DNA of 64,000 bases from Amylibacter sp. SFDW26 (GTDB lineage Bacteria; Pseudomonadota; Alphaproteobacteria; Rhodobacterales; Rhodobacteraceae): positions 1 to 64,000 of the forward strand of contig NZ_WEIC01000005.1 of NCBI RefSeq assembly GCF_009184395.1. The letters run 5' to 3'. The notes below the pieces were generated by a model. That model saw only the letters and a list, made by a program, of their open reading frames with translations, was not told the origin of the DNA and did no database searches. Both the position numbers and the translations under genes were made by a program. Below, piece by piece: positions 40,109-49,727 of this stretch. Positions within the stretch are counted from its first letter, which is position 1. Each line of letters opens with the position of its first letter.

Positions 40109-41304
40109 AATGATATCTCTGCCCCTTGCGCCGCTTCTAACAACAAAGCCAAAGCCTCTGCATTTCCAGAAAACACATCCTGCGCCTCTTTCCAAACAGC
40201 TGAAGCATTTCCAGTTTCACCCAAAACACCATATGCACGGATCAACCGCGCCCACTCCGCTGGCGTGCCACCTTCTGTTGCCAGACGATCGGCAAGTCCC
40301 GCAACCATATCGCCAATCATTTCTTGGCGTTCGACCTCTGTCATTTGATCAGCCGCCTGCACATCTCTTGCTGATGGCCCTGGCGCATCAAGATTTACCG
40401 TATCAATACCGGCCGCACGCGCCACACCACCAATTTGCCCACGAATAGACTGTACCCAAGGTGCATCCGCAGGCCCCTCTTCCAGCAATCCCACCCACAT
40501 GCGGTACGCCACATCAGGGCGACCATTCTGCGCCAAAGTCAGCCCTGAATAATACCGTGCACGTGATGATTTTGGATCAAGTTTCAGTGCATTTGCCAAA
40601 GCACCTTCTGCTTCGACAGAGACATAACCATTGGTTGCCAAAATCATAAATTCGGCTAGATCAGCATAATCCTCACCAACGGCTTTATCACCCACCAGTG
40701 TAATCATTTTGTCTTTGGCCACCCAAGCCGCAGAAAAATTACCAATCCGCGACTCGTGTAATGCCAATAAAGCCCAACCTTTTTCATCATCAGGGCGTTC
40801 AATCATAACCGTGCGCAATTTTTCGATCAGTTCCATATATTCAGCCGTCGTTTCAATAGCTGGTGCCGTAATCTGCGCCTCTGCTTGGGCTTGGTTTGGA
40901 CGATCCGCACGCGCCTGTTTTGCCACTTCTAAGCGGGCTTGCAATGGTTGATCTGGTAATCCTGGATTGCCCAGAACTGTATAAAGCCCGAATGAGCCAC
41001 CTACCAAAACCAAACCAATCAAAGCCAAGAACGACTTTGATACACCATCAGCTGCGATACTTGTTTCATCTTGCACACGTTTGTCCGCTGCCAAAAGCCG
41101 ACGTGAGATTTCTAAACGTGCTGATGCTGCATCTTCTGGTGATAAAACCCCACGCTCTAAATCACTGTCCAAAGCTTTCAACTGATCTTTATAAACCTGA
41201 ACGTCTAATTCAGCCGCTTTCGCCCCCGCAGGAGCAATCAAAAACGCCTTAAAGATCACGTAAGTCACAGCAATCGTAATAAAAATGGCGCCAAGCCAAA
41301 CCAT
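40105..41304 (-). CDS. ccmI: c-type cytochrome biogenesis protein CcmI
   Basis: A 399-aa CcmI. It is an inner-membrane chaperone that presents apocytochrome c to the heme ligation complex. Two membrane segments (about 2-25 and 97-115) flank a cytoplasmic loop with a leucine-zipper-like YKDQLKALDSDLERGVLSPEDAASARLEISRRLL segment. The periplasmic C-terminal part (about 130-399) has TPR-like repeats. ATG 41304 is chosen because AAGGA stands seven bases upstream and it begins MVWLGAIF; the long upstream extension to 41463 is non-coding. It overlaps ruvX. Confidence 0.9.
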   Translation of the reverse strand: MVWLGAIFITIAVTYVIFKAFLIAPAGAKAAELDVQVYKDQLKALDSDLERGVLSPEDAASARLEISRRLLAADKRVQDETSIAADGVSKSFLALIGLVLVGGSFGLYTVLGNPGLPDQPLQARLEVAKQARADRPNQAQAEAQITAPAIETTAEYMELIEKLRTVMIERPDDEKGWALLALHESRIGNFSAAWVAKDKMITLVGDKAVGEDYADLAEFMILATNGYVSVEAEGALANALKLDPKSSRARYYSGLTLAQNGRPDVAYRMWVGLLEEGPADAPWVQSIRGQIGGVARAAGIDTVNLDAPGPSARDVQAADQMTEVERQEMIGDMVAGLADRLATEGGTPAEWARLIRAYGVLGETGNASAVWKEAQDVFSGNAEALALLLEAAQGAEISF

Positions 41305-41529
41305 AGGGTTATCCTTATTAATTTCCCCCTTGCTATCGAAGCGATTTAGGCAAGGAAAGCGATTTTCATATAACGCGACACTGAGGCAGCGCAAAATGTC
41401 GTGAAAAAACATGAAAGCGCCGCTGTGTGAACGGGTGGAATCGTGCATCTGACGCAAATACAATACAGACTGGTCGTTCTGCGACGATCACGCTATATCA
41501 TTCACGACACTCATCGTTAAGGTCACATT

Positions 41530-42777
41530 ATGAAACGTTATTCTGCTTTTGCTATCGCCCGTGAAGCTATGCGTCACCACACTGGTTGGGAACGCGCATG
41601 GAAATCGCCTGAGCCAAAGAAAGAATATGATGTTGTGATCATTGGCGCTGGCGGGCACGGTTTGGCAACCGCATTCTATCTTGGCAAAAACTTTGGCATC
41701 ACCAATGTTGCCGTGATTGAAAAAGGCTGGTTGGGCGGTGGTAACACAGGTCGAAACACAACAATCATTCGCTCGAATTATCTACAAGACGAGTCTGCGG
41801 CGATCTTTGAAAAAGCCCGTTCTTTGTACGAAACAATGAGCAAAGACTTGAATTATAACGTCATGTTCTCCCCACGCGGTGTGATCATGTTGGCACAAAC
41901 AGAATCCGAAATTCGCGGCTATAAACGCACAGCACATGCAAACAATCTGCAAGGTGTCGCAACGCAATATATAGACGCGCAAAAAGTCAAAGAGCTTTGC
42001 CCAATCATCGAACTTTCTGGCCCACGCTATCCTGTTTTGGGTGGTCTTTGGCAACCACGTGGCGGCACAGCACGCCATGATGCGGTGGCTTGGGGCTATG
42101 CGCGCGCCTGTTCTGACATGGGTATGGATATCATCCAACAATGCGAAGTCACGGGCATCACCCGTAAGAATGGCAAGGTAACAGGTGTTGAAACCGCCAA
42201 AGGCTATATCAAAACAAAAAAACTTGGCATCGTTGTGGCTGGTAACTCTGGTCACCTGGCTGACATGGCTGGCTTCCGCCTGCCAGTTGAATCTGTAGCG
42301 CTTCAAGCGATGGTATCAGAGCCGATTAAGCCTTGCATGGATGTTGTCATCATGGCGAACACAGTGCACGGTTACCTGTCCCAATCCGATAAGGGCGAAA
42401 TGGTTATCGGCGGTGGTACAGATGTATTCAACAACTACACACAGCGCGGCAGTTTCCACCACATTGAGGAAACAGTACGCGCCCTTGTTCAAACCTTTCC
42501 AATGTTGTCGCGCCTGAAGATGCTGCGCCAATGGGGTGGTATCGTGGATATGACAGGGGATCGTTCTGCGATTATCTCAAAAACACCCCTTGGTAACTGT
42601 TTTATCAATTGCGGTTGGGGCACAGGTGGCTTTAAAACAATTCCGGGCTCAGGTTGGGCCATGGCAGAATTAATGGCGGACGGTGAACCGCGTGCACTGG
42701 CTGCACCGTTCACGCTGGACCGTTTCAAAGAAGGTCGATTTATCGACGAAAGCGTAGCAGCGGGAGTAGCTCACTAA
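41530..42777 (+). CDS. soxB: Sarcosine oxidase subunit beta
   Basis: A 415-aa flavoprotein subunit of heterotetrameric sarcosine oxidase, which oxidises sarcosine to glycine, with H2O2 and 5,10-methylene-tetrahydrofolate. The FAD motif VVIIGAGGHGLATAFYL (about 35-51) follows an N-terminal SAFAIAREAMRHHTGWERAW leader typical of SoxB. GNTGRNTTIIRSNYL (about 73-87) and CGWGTGGFKTIPGSG (about 358-372) are also characteristic. Its stop shares one base with the next start (TAATG). First gene of a soxB-X-D-A-G operon. Confidence 0.96.
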   Translation: MKRYSAFAIAREAMRHHTGWERAWKSPEPKKEYDVVIIGAGGHGLATAFYLGKNFGITNVAVIEKGWLGGGNTGRNTTIIRSNYLQDESAAIFEKARSLYETMSKDLNYNVMFSPRGVIMLAQTESEIRGYKRTAHANNLQGVATQYIDAQKVKELCPIIELSGPRYPVLGGLWQPRGGTARHDAVAWGYARACSDMGMDIIQQCEVTGITRKNGKVTGVETAKGYIKTKKLGIVVAGNSGHLADMAGFRLPVESVALQAMVSEPIKPCMDVVIMANTVHGYLSQSDKGEMVIGGGTDVFNNYTQRGSFHHIEETVRALVQTFPMLSRLKMLRQWGGIVDMTGDRSAIISKTPLGNCFINCGWGTGGFKTIPGSGWAMAELMADGEPRALAAPFTLDRFKEGRFIDESVAAGVAH

Positions 42778-43283
42778 TGACAACACTAATTAAAACAATC
42801 GTAACAAGTTCAATTCTTTCATGTGTTGCCTTACCTGTCGTTGCCCAAAATGTTGAGGTCTTTGAAAAAGCCGAAAACTATAATGTGATGCAGGTTGCTG
42901 CGTCGAAAGTCTGTTTTGCTGTTCATGCAGGTAAATCAGAAGATGGTTCCGATTTCACATATGCCACATATAAAACTTTGGACAACGACCGTTGGCAGGT
43001 CGCGGGTTATACTGACGATAATAAAATCACATCCAAAAGCGATCTGTTGTTCATCAAGTTTGATGGTCGCAATCTAATGGCCCGCGCCGTTGATTTCAGC
43101 CGCAGTGATTTTGTTTTACCATTCACAGAAGACAACGACCTAAAAGGTTTTGATGCAGGTGTCACAACTGCAAAAACCATGTCGTTTGTTTTCAAAAATA
43201 CAAATGACACAATGAACATCGATCTAGACATTATTCGCGCAGCTCGTGCCAGCGTAGATACATGCCTAGAAGGTATCAAATAA
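42777..43283 (+). CDS. Secreted protein inside the sarcosine oxidase operon
   Basis: A 168-aa exported protein with a signal peptide (cleavage near VVAQ, residue 24) and two cysteines (VCFAVH and DTCLEG) that may form a disulfide. The mature part is predicted beta-rich and unrecognised. It is translationally coupled to soxB (one shared base) and followed 92 bp later by soxD. Cytoplasmic sarcosine oxidase has no known periplasmic subunit, so its placement is unusual. It could be an inserted gene or a co-regulated exported factor. Confidence 0.65.
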   Translation: MTTLIKTIVTSSILSCVALPVVAQNVEVFEKAENYNVMQVAASKVCFAVHAGKSEDGSDFTYATYKTLDNDRWQVAGYTDDNKITSKSDLLFIKFDGRNLMARAVDFSRSDFVLPFTEDNDLKGFDAGVTTAKTMSFVFKNTNDTMNIDLDIIRAARASVDTCLEGIK

Positions 43284-43375
43284 CACTAAAGGGTCGGTAT
43301 TAGAATGGCGTAAATGTCATACGTCAATCATACGCGGATCATACGTAAGTCATACGCTCATAATTGAGGCTCAAA

Positions 43376-43702
43376 ATGTTACTGTTAAATTGTCCATGTT
43401 GCGGCATTGATGCCGATGAAACAGAATTAGAAGCAGGTGGTGAGGCCCATATCACTCGCCACGGCGCTGGTGCATCTGACGATGATTTTGAGACGTATAT
43501 GTTCATGCGTAAAAATCCAAAAGGTGTACATTTTGAACGTTGGCGTCATGCCTATGGCTGTGGAAAATGGTTCCATGCAGCACGTTGCACAATGACATTG
43601 GAAGTGTTTGGGACTTATTCGGCACAAACGCTGGAGCCACCCAAAGCATTGATCAACAAAATCAAAAAGAAGCGCCCTGATTGGGAAGGATTTGTGAAAT
43701 GA
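43376..43702 (+). CDS. soxD: Sarcosine oxidase subunit delta
   Basis: A 108-aa delta subunit of heterotetrameric sarcosine oxidase; it carries structural zinc. The zinc ligands are seen in NCPCCG near the start and the C-terminal HAYGCGKWFHAARC segment. Start 43376 has GAGGCTCAAA before it and gives MLLLNCPCCG, the usual start. Its stop overlaps the soxA start as ATGA. Length is normal. Confidence 0.94.
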   Translation: MLLLNCPCCGIDADETELEAGGEAHITRHGAGASDDDFETYMFMRKNPKGVHFERWRHAYGCGKWFHAARCTMTLEVFGTYSAQTLEPPKALINKIKKKRPDWEGFVK

Positions 43703-46700
43703 GCACACGTTTACAATCCGGCGGCCGTTTGATCGACCGCACAAAACAAATTGAATTCAACTGGAATGGGAAACGTCTGAACGGATTTCAGGGCGATACT
43801 TTAGCATCTGCCCTTTTAGCCAATGACCAAATGCTTATGGGCCGTTCATTCAAATATCACCGCCCACGCGGTGTGGTTGCAGCAGGTCCAGAAGAACCAA
43901 ATGCGCTGATGGGCACAGGCGAAGACGGTCGTTTTGAACCAAACCAGCGCGCTACAACAACTGAGATATATCAAGGGCTTAAGTCCCACTCTCAGAACCA
44001 TTGGCCATCGCTAGAGTTTGATGTTGGTGCTATTAACACCAAGCTATCTCGCTTCTTCCCAGCTGGATTTTACTACAAGACTTTCATGGCACCGAGCTTT
44101 GCTTGGAAACATGTGTTCGAGCCGATCATCCGCAAATCCGCAGGTTTGGGTAAAGCCCCAACACATAAAGACGAAGACAGCTATGAGTACTTTTATGCTC
44201 ACGTAGATGTCGTGGTTGCTGGCGGCGGTATAGCAGGTTTGCAAGCCGCCCTGACAGCGGGTCAAGCAGGCGCCACAGTTCTTTTGATGGAACAAGCTGT
44301 CGACTATGGTGGTCGTGCGATTACAGACGGCGTGACAATCGGCGGCAAACCAGCCGCAGCATGGATCAAATCCACATTGGCCGCTTTAAAGAAACTGCCA
44401 AACGTCCAAATGCGCACTCGCATGATGGCTGCTGGTGTTTATGATCACGGTTATCTGTTGGGTTATGAACGGCTTACAGATCACATGGGCCCTTCTGATG
44501 GTCCGCGCCAGCGCTTATGGCGCATCCGCGCAAAACGTATTGTCACAGCAACAGGCGCCATTGAACGCCCGCTTAGCTTTGCTGGCAATGATATCCCAGG
44601 TGTGATGCTTGCAGGTGCCGTGCGTGATTATATCGCTGATTACGGCGTCAGCGTTGGCGATCGCACAGTTGTTGTCACCAACAACGATGATGGCTACCGC
44701 ACAGCGATTGCACTGCATGAAGCAGGTCTAAACGTTCCTTGCATTATTGACCCTCGCGGTGATTTGGACGGTGAACTGCCTGCAAAAGCCATCGCTTTGG
44801 GTATCCGTGTTGAAAACAAATCTGCCATCGGCAAAGTCAAAGGCGGCAAACGCGTTGAAGCTGTTACACTTTGCGCCCAAGCGGGCGAAGGCGCCACATT
44901 AGAAGAAATTAAATGCGATGCCGTTGCTATGTCTGGCGGCTGGTCACCTGTGGTGCACCTCTGGTCACACTGCGGTGGCAAACTGAACTGGGATGCAGAT
45001 ACAGCGATGTTCCGCCCTGACCCAGCGCGCCCACCTTTGGGTGCTGATGGAACTGGCTTCGTAATTGCAACGGGCACAGCCAACGGTCATCTTGATGCAG
45101 CGGCTGCTCTCAAAGATGGTCATGCAGCAGGCATGACCGCGGCCAAGGAAGTGGGCTATAAGCCCGCGCGTGCGGCCGCACCCCTAGCTGCAAGCGAACG
45201 CGAGGCTGCAATGATGCCTGTATGGTCTATGCCACAAGGCGCAAGTTACGAGCTTAAGTCTAAGACATTCCTTGATTACCAAAACGATGTCAAAGTCAGT
45301 GATGTGCGCCTTGCCGCGCAAGAAGGCTATGAAAGTGTGGAACATACGAAGCGTTATACAACGTTAGGTATGGCAACAGACCAAGGTAAATTGTCAAACA
45401 TCAACGGTTTAGCAGTCCTAGCTGACAGCCTGAACGCTGATATCCCAAATGTCGGCACAACAACATTCCGCCCGCCCTATCACCCTATTTCATTGGGATC
45501 GATTGCAGGGGATGCACATAATGAATTGTTTAAGCCAATCCGCAAAACACCTATGCATCAATGGATTGATGAAAACGGTGGCGATTGGGAACCTGTTGCA
45601 GATTGGCGTCGCCCCTATTGTTATAAACAAGGCAGCGAAAGTGTTGAAGACGCAGTCACACGCGAAATTCTGAACACACGTGAAAACTGTGGACTGTTGG
45701 ATGCATCTACGCTTGGTAAGATCATCGTCAAAGGGCCTGATGCGGGTAAATTCCTAGATATGATGTACACCAATATGATGAGTACATTGAAAGTCGGGCA
45801 TTGCCGTTATGGTTTGATGTGTTCTGAGAATGGGTTCTTATCAGATGACGGTGTTGTTGCGCGTTTGGATGAAAACACATTCCTATGCCACACGACCTCT
45901 GGTGGTTCCGACCGCATTCACGCCCATATGGAAGAGTGGTTGCAAACCGAATGGTGGGATTGGAAAGTTTATACAGCCAATACCACAGAACAATATGCGC
46001 AAATCGCTGTTGTTGGACCAAATGCTCGCAAAGTATTGGAAAAGTTGGGCGGTATGGATGTTTCCGCCGAAGCATTACCATTCATGACCTTTAAAGACGG
46101 CGAATTGGGCGGCATCAAAGCCCGCCCTTACCGCATCTCATTCTCTGGTGAATTGTCATACGAGATTGCCGTACCAGCATCCCAAGGCCAAGCGTTTTGG
46201 GATATGTGCATGGAAGCGGGTAAAGAGTTTGGCATTCAACCCTATGGCACCGAATGTCTTCACGTGATGCGCGCTGAAAAAGGCTTTATCATGATCGGTG
46301 ATGAAACCGATGGTACGGTTATTCCACAGGATTTGGGTTTGAATTGGGCTATTTCAAAGAAGAAAGAAGACTTCTTGGGCAAGCGTGGTCAACAAAGATC
46401 GCATATGACTGACCCGAACCGTTGGAAACTTGTTGGGCTGAAAACGGTTGATCCTGCAAAAGTCATTCCAGATGGCGCATATGCTGTTGATGGCACAATG
46501 CGTGAAAATGGCATGCACAATATGATCGGTCGCGTGACATCGACGTATTTCTCACCGACCTTAAATCACTCTATTGCTATGGGTTTGGTTTTGAATGGCC
46601 CTGACCGAATGGGTGAAGTGATCGATTTCCCGACAATCGGCGGCGAAAGCATCAAAGCAGAAATTTGTGATCCAGTATTCTTGGATAAAGAAGGGGCACG

Positions 46701-46713
46701 TCAAAATGTCTAA
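43699..46713 (+). CDS. soxA: Sarcosine oxidase subunit alpha
   Basis: A 1004-aa alpha subunit of heterotetrameric sarcosine oxidase. Order of domains: N-terminal 2Fe-2S-like fold without cysteines (GRLIDRTKQIEFNWNGKRL, about 6-90), an NAD-binding pyridine nucleotide domain (VVVAGGGIAGLQAALTAGQAG, about 170), and a C-terminal GcvT/folate domain (about 600-1000). It accepts the methylene group onto tetrahydrofolate. ATG 43699 overlaps the soxD stop. The stop overlaps soxG by eight bases. All parts are intact. Confidence 0.96.
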   Translation: MSTRLQSGGRLIDRTKQIEFNWNGKRLNGFQGDTLASALLANDQMLMGRSFKYHRPRGVVAAGPEEPNALMGTGEDGRFEPNQRATTTEIYQGLKSHSQNHWPSLEFDVGAINTKLSRFFPAGFYYKTFMAPSFAWKHVFEPIIRKSAGLGKAPTHKDEDSYEYFYAHVDVVVAGGGIAGLQAALTAGQAGATVLLMEQAVDYGGRAITDGVTIGGKPAAAWIKSTLAALKKLPNVQMRTRMMAAGVYDHGYLLGYERLTDHMGPSDGPRQRLWRIRAKRIVTATGAIERPLSFAGNDIPGVMLAGAVRDYIADYGVSVGDRTVVVTNNDDGYRTAIALHEAGLNVPCIIDPRGDLDGELPAKAIALGIRVENKSAIGKVKGGKRVEAVTLCAQAGEGATLEEIKCDAVAMSGGWSPVVHLWSHCGGKLNWDADTAMFRPDPARPPLGADGTGFVIATGTANGHLDAAAALKDGHAAGMTAAKEVGYKPARAAAPLAASEREAAMMPVWSMPQGASYELKSKTFLDYQNDVKVSDVRLAAQEGYESVEHTKRYTTLGMATDQGKLSNINGLAVLADSLNADIPNVGTTTFRPPYHPISLGSIAGDAHNELFKPIRKTPMHQWIDENGGDWEPVADWRRPYCYKQGSESVEDAVTREILNTRENCGLLDASTLGKIIVKGPDAGKFLDMMYTNMMSTLKVGHCRYGLMCSENGFLSDDGVVARLDENTFLCHTTSGGSDRIHAHMEEWLQTEWWDWKVYTANTTEQYAQIAVVGPNARKVLEKLGGMDVSAEALPFMTFKDGELGGIKARPYRISFSGELSYEIAVPASQGQAFWDMCMEAGKEFGIQPYGTECLHVMRAEKGFIMIGDETDGTVIPQDLGLNWAISKKKEDFLGKRGQQRSHMTDPNRWKLVGLKTVDPAKVIPDGAYAVDGTMRENGMHNMIGRVTSTYFSPTLNHSIAMGLVLNGPDRMGEVIDFPTIGGESIKAEICDPVFLDKEGARQNV

Positions 46714-47275
46714 TGCTGTCAGCGCAATGAACGGCGCATCGTTCAAAGGGTCTGTAACGATCAAAGACACAGGCCTACAAGGTATGATCACCCTACGTGG
46801 CGATTTCAAATCTGCCGTCGTTGCCAAAGCTCTTAAAACAGCAACGGGTACTGCTATGCCTGAAACAGGGCAAATTTTGCACAGTGCAAAAGGGTCTGCG
46901 GCATGGATGTCGCCTGATGAGTTACTCTTACTCGTGGATTACACCAAAGTAGACGCCATTATTGCTAAGCTGGATAAGGCCCTATCTGGCGAACATGCAT
47001 TGGTTATAAATGTATCTGATGCCCGTGCCATGTTTGAAATCAAAGGTGCTGCCACACGCGATATCCTCGCCAAAGGTAGCCCTGCGGATATGAGCAAAGA
47101 AGGCTTACCTGTGGGTGTTATGCGTCGCAGCCGCTTGGGGCAACTTGCTGTTGCTTTTTGGATGGACGATGAAAAGACGGCACACATGGTTTGCTTCCGC
47201 TCAGTTGGTGAACACGTCTTTATGTGGTTAAAAAATGCCTCAGAAAAAGGCAGTTTGCCCAAATACTACACATAA
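46706..47275 (+). CDS. soxG: Sarcosine oxidase subunit gamma
   Basis: A 189-aa gamma subunit, which resembles a GcvT-like fold and stabilises the alpha-beta complex. Recognisable features are ITLRGDF near the start, GSAAWMSPDELLLLVDY (about 58-74), and INVSDARAMFEIKGAATRDILAKG (about 99-122). ATG 46706 lies within the end of soxA (8-bp overlap), giving MSNAVSAMNG; the frame upstream of that is within soxA. Last gene of the operon. Confidence 0.92.
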   Translation: MSNAVSAMNGASFKGSVTIKDTGLQGMITLRGDFKSAVVAKALKTATGTAMPETGQILHSAKGSAAWMSPDELLLLVDYTKVDAIIAKLDKALSGEHALVINVSDARAMFEIKGAATRDILAKGSPADMSKEGLPVGVMRRSRLGQLAVAFWMDDEKTAHMVCFRSVGEHVFMWLKNASEKGSLPKYYT

Positions 47276-47391
47276 TCGCATAACTGTTACAATTACATAT
47301 GCGCTTAACGCATAGCGGTTTTGCGACATTGTCTGATGAAAATGTCGCTTTTAGCTCCTATATTCTAATCATGGAAGCGAAGGAGCACCAA

Positions 47392-47541
47392 ATGACTAAC
47401 CTAGACACAAAAATCGACTATGTAGCAATTGAAGCGACAGCACGCAAACTACGCGCAGAAGCAATGCAAAATGCTGGCACACAGTTTGTGGCTTGGATCA
47501 AATCATTCAAGTTGTCCCCAAAGCTACGTTTTGCGCATTAA
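47392..47541 (+). CDS. RSP_7527 family small protein
   Basis: A 49-aa basic protein matching the Rhodobacterales RSP_7527 pattern: an N-terminal acidic turn, IDYVAIEATARKLRAEAMQ helix, then a FVAWIKSF helix. Function unknown. AAGGAGCACCA in front of ATG 47392 is a near-perfect ribosome site and fixes the start; the longer frame to 47299 is not translated. It has its own promoter region and a terminator at 47605. Confidence 0.82.
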   Translation: MTNLDTKIDYVAIEATARKLRAEAMQNAGTQFVAWIKSFKLSPKLRFAH

Positions 47542-47604
47542 GCAAAACCTGCTCTAATGAGAGTGTTTTGATTTCACATCGAGACCCTATAGAGTAATCG
47601 AATG

Positions 47605-47629
47605 GCCGCTGCTTTTGCTGCGGCTTTTT
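47605..47629 (+). terminator. Intrinsic terminator after RSP_7527 gene
   Basis: GCCGCTGC and GCTGCGGC form an 8-bp stem with one mismatch and a TTTT loop, followed by TTTTTC. It lies 64 bases past the stop. The remaining sequence to 47811 holds no gene, only the promoter of the DUF6778 lipoprotein gene. Confidence 0.85.
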
Positions 47630-47811
47630 CATTTTTGAATTTGTCAAATCTGCCCAATTTAATTCAAATTGGCACAATTCAGCCCTTATTCGGCGCAAAA
47701 TCTTCTTAATATTACCTCTGAATCCCCTCACGCCTTACCAAAATCAAACACATTCAGGCGCAATAAAGAGACCATAAAATAAATCCACGCAACAAAGCGA
47801 AGGAAGAAAAA

Positions 47812-48426
47812 ATGAAAATGGTCTTGAAAACAAAAATCGCAAAATACATCGCAGGTATCGCGTTGGCATTGTCAGTAACAGCGTGTGCAAGCACACAAGC
47901 GCCTACTAAAAATGCAATCAATGCATCACCAGCACAAACAATCGAAGCACAACAACCTGTATATAAGGTTGAGCAATTAAGCGTAACAATCCCAGAAGAA
48001 CTAACAGTATCAGAAGCTAACACATTCGTTCCACGTGCAGATATCGTGTGGCGCGAAGATCCTCGCGGTAATCGCAAACACCAAGTACAAGCCATCATGG
48101 CGAACGCAATAGCAGAAGGCGTATCGCAAGTGGCAGAAGGCCAACCTGTAACAATGGAAGTACGTGTAAACCTATTCCATGCAGTTACAGAAAAAGCGCG
48201 CTACACAGTAGGTGGAAAACATAACATCAACTTTGATTACCTTTTACGTGACGTAAACACTGGTTTACCAGTTGCAGAAATAAAAAACATTGATGCATCT
48301 TTCAAAGCGCACGGCGGCAGAAAAGCCGTAGCAGCAGAACAACGCGGCGAAACACAAAAAGTTCGTATCACACAGCGTGTACGTGACATTATGTACAAAG
48401 AAATGATCGGCAATACAGAAAGCTGA
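47812..48426 (+). CDS. DUF6778 family lipoprotein
   Basis: A 204-aa lipoprotein with a lysine-rich start, hydrophobic core and VTAC lipobox (Cys at about 25). The mature part contains IVWREDPRGNRKHQVQAIMANA, matching the Rhodobacterales DUF6778 pattern, and a conserved VRVNLFHAVTEKARYTVGGKHN segment. Function unknown; likely inner or outer membrane attached. A clear intrinsic terminator follows. Start is preceded by AAGGAAGAAAAA. Confidence 0.8.
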   Translation: MKMVLKTKIAKYIAGIALALSVTACASTQAPTKNAINASPAQTIEAQQPVYKVEQLSVTIPEELTVSEANTFVPRADIVWREDPRGNRKHQVQAIMANAIAEGVSQVAEGQPVTMEVRVNLFHAVTEKARYTVGGKHNINFDYLLRDVNTGLPVAEIKNIDASFKAHGGRKAVAAEQRGETQKVRITQRVRDIMYKEMIGNTES

Positions 48427-48459
48427 TCTCTCAAGACTTTTCCCGAAAGACCAAACTTA

Positions 48460-48489
48460 AGGTGGCCTGAATATCGGTCACCTTTTTTT
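48460..48489 (+). terminator. Intrinsic terminator of DUF6778 gene
   Basis: AGGTGGCC and GGTCACCT form an 8-bp stem (one G-T pair) with a short loop, followed by TTTTTTT. It lies 34 bases past the stop. Confidence 0.88.
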
Positions 48490-48530
48490 GTGGGTTTCCG
48501 AAACTTATGAAACCCGCTACTAGCGGTGCT

Positions 48531-49727
48531 ATGACAGACAGCATTTATCCCACAATCCGCCTCCTTCCTAAAATGAATGCCCAAAAGATACGTTTTGGTT
48601 TTCCTTGGGTGTTTTCAAATGAATTAGTTATGGACAGGCGCACACGCAAGTTACCCTCTGGTAGCTTTGTGAATGTGGTTGATAGCAATGCGCATTTTCT
48701 TGGGATTTGTGCCTTTAATGCGGATTCCAAAATCGTTGCCCGTTTCATGGATCGTAAGGCTGAGCAAGTGATTGATCGTGATTGGTTGCGTGGCAAACTT
48801 ATAAACGCCGCTGCATTACGCGACCGTTTATATGATGCTCCATTCTATCGTTTGGTACATGCTGAAGCTGATGGTTTACCAGGTGTCATTATCGACCGCT
48901 TTGGTGACACGGCAGTGTTACAGCCAAACGCCAGTTGGGCAGAGAATATGTTGGATGATTTCGTGGCTGTCCTAACGGATGATCTGAATATCAAAACAGT
49001 GATTAAGAATGCTTCAGGACGTGCCCGTAAATTAGAAGGGTTAGACGAAGATAATGCCGTACTTGTAGGTACTGTAGATGGTGTAATCCCTGTTTCCATG
49101 AACGGTGCTACATTTATGGCCGACGTTGAAGGTGGTCAGAAAACAGGTTTGTTCTTTGATCAACGTCCAAACCATGCATTTGCAGCTGGTTTAGCAAAAG
49201 ATTTGCGTGTTTTAGATGTATTTTCTCATGTCGGTGGGTTTTCTTTGACTTGTTTGGCGCATGGTGCATCCGAAGTCACAGCTTTAGATGGATCAGAAGC
49301 GGCATTGGAATTAGCATCCCAAGGTGCCGCAGCAACGGGTGTTTCGGATAAGTTCAATACATTGCGCGGCGATGCGTTTGATAAAATGAAAGAATTGATT
49401 GATGCAGGCGAAAAATATGATCTTGTGATCTGTGATCCGCCAGCATTTGCGCCAAATAAAACAGCACTAAAGGCTGGTTTGCGCGCCTATGAACGCGTCG
49501 CGCGCTATGGCAGCCAGTTGGTTGCACCAAATGGATATCTCGGCCTGTGTTCATGCTCACACGCAGCGGATATTCAAAGTTTCCGCACAGCATCCCTAGC
49601 AGGCATTGGGAAATCTGGGCGTTCTGCACAAATCTTACATACAGGATTTGCAGGCGCTGATCATCCAACACATGCAAGCCTTGGTGAAAGCGCTTATCTA
49701 AAAGCTATATTCTTTAGGTTAGATTAA
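48531..49727 (+). CDS. Class I SAM-dependent rRNA methyltransferase (RlmI-like)
   Basis: A 398-aa protein of the RlmI/COG1092 family, which methylates a cytosine at C5 in 23S rRNA in E. coli. An N-terminal PUA-like domain (about 1-80, with RFGFPWVFSNEL) precedes a Rossmann methyltransferase domain (about 180-398) with VLDVFSHVGGFSL (SAM motif I), ALDGSEAAL, and the catalytic-type CDPPAFAPNK motif (about 300). The frame extends upstream to 48507. Its stop shares one base with the PIN-domain gene start. Confidence 0.88.
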   Translation: MTDSIYPTIRLLPKMNAQKIRFGFPWVFSNELVMDRRTRKLPSGSFVNVVDSNAHFLGICAFNADSKIVARFMDRKAEQVIDRDWLRGKLINAAALRDRLYDAPFYRLVHAEADGLPGVIIDRFGDTAVLQPNASWAENMLDDFVAVLTDDLNIKTVIKNASGRARKLEGLDEDNAVLVGTVDGVIPVSMNGATFMADVEGGQKTGLFFDQRPNHAFAAGLAKDLRVLDVFSHVGGFSLTCLAHGASEVTALDGSEAALELASQGAAATGVSDKFNTLRGDAFDKMKELIDAGEKYDLVICDPPAFAPNKTALKAGLRAYERVARYGSQLVAPNGYLGLCSCSHAADIQSFRTASLAGIGKSGRSAQILHTGFAGADHPTHASLGESAYLKAIFFRLD

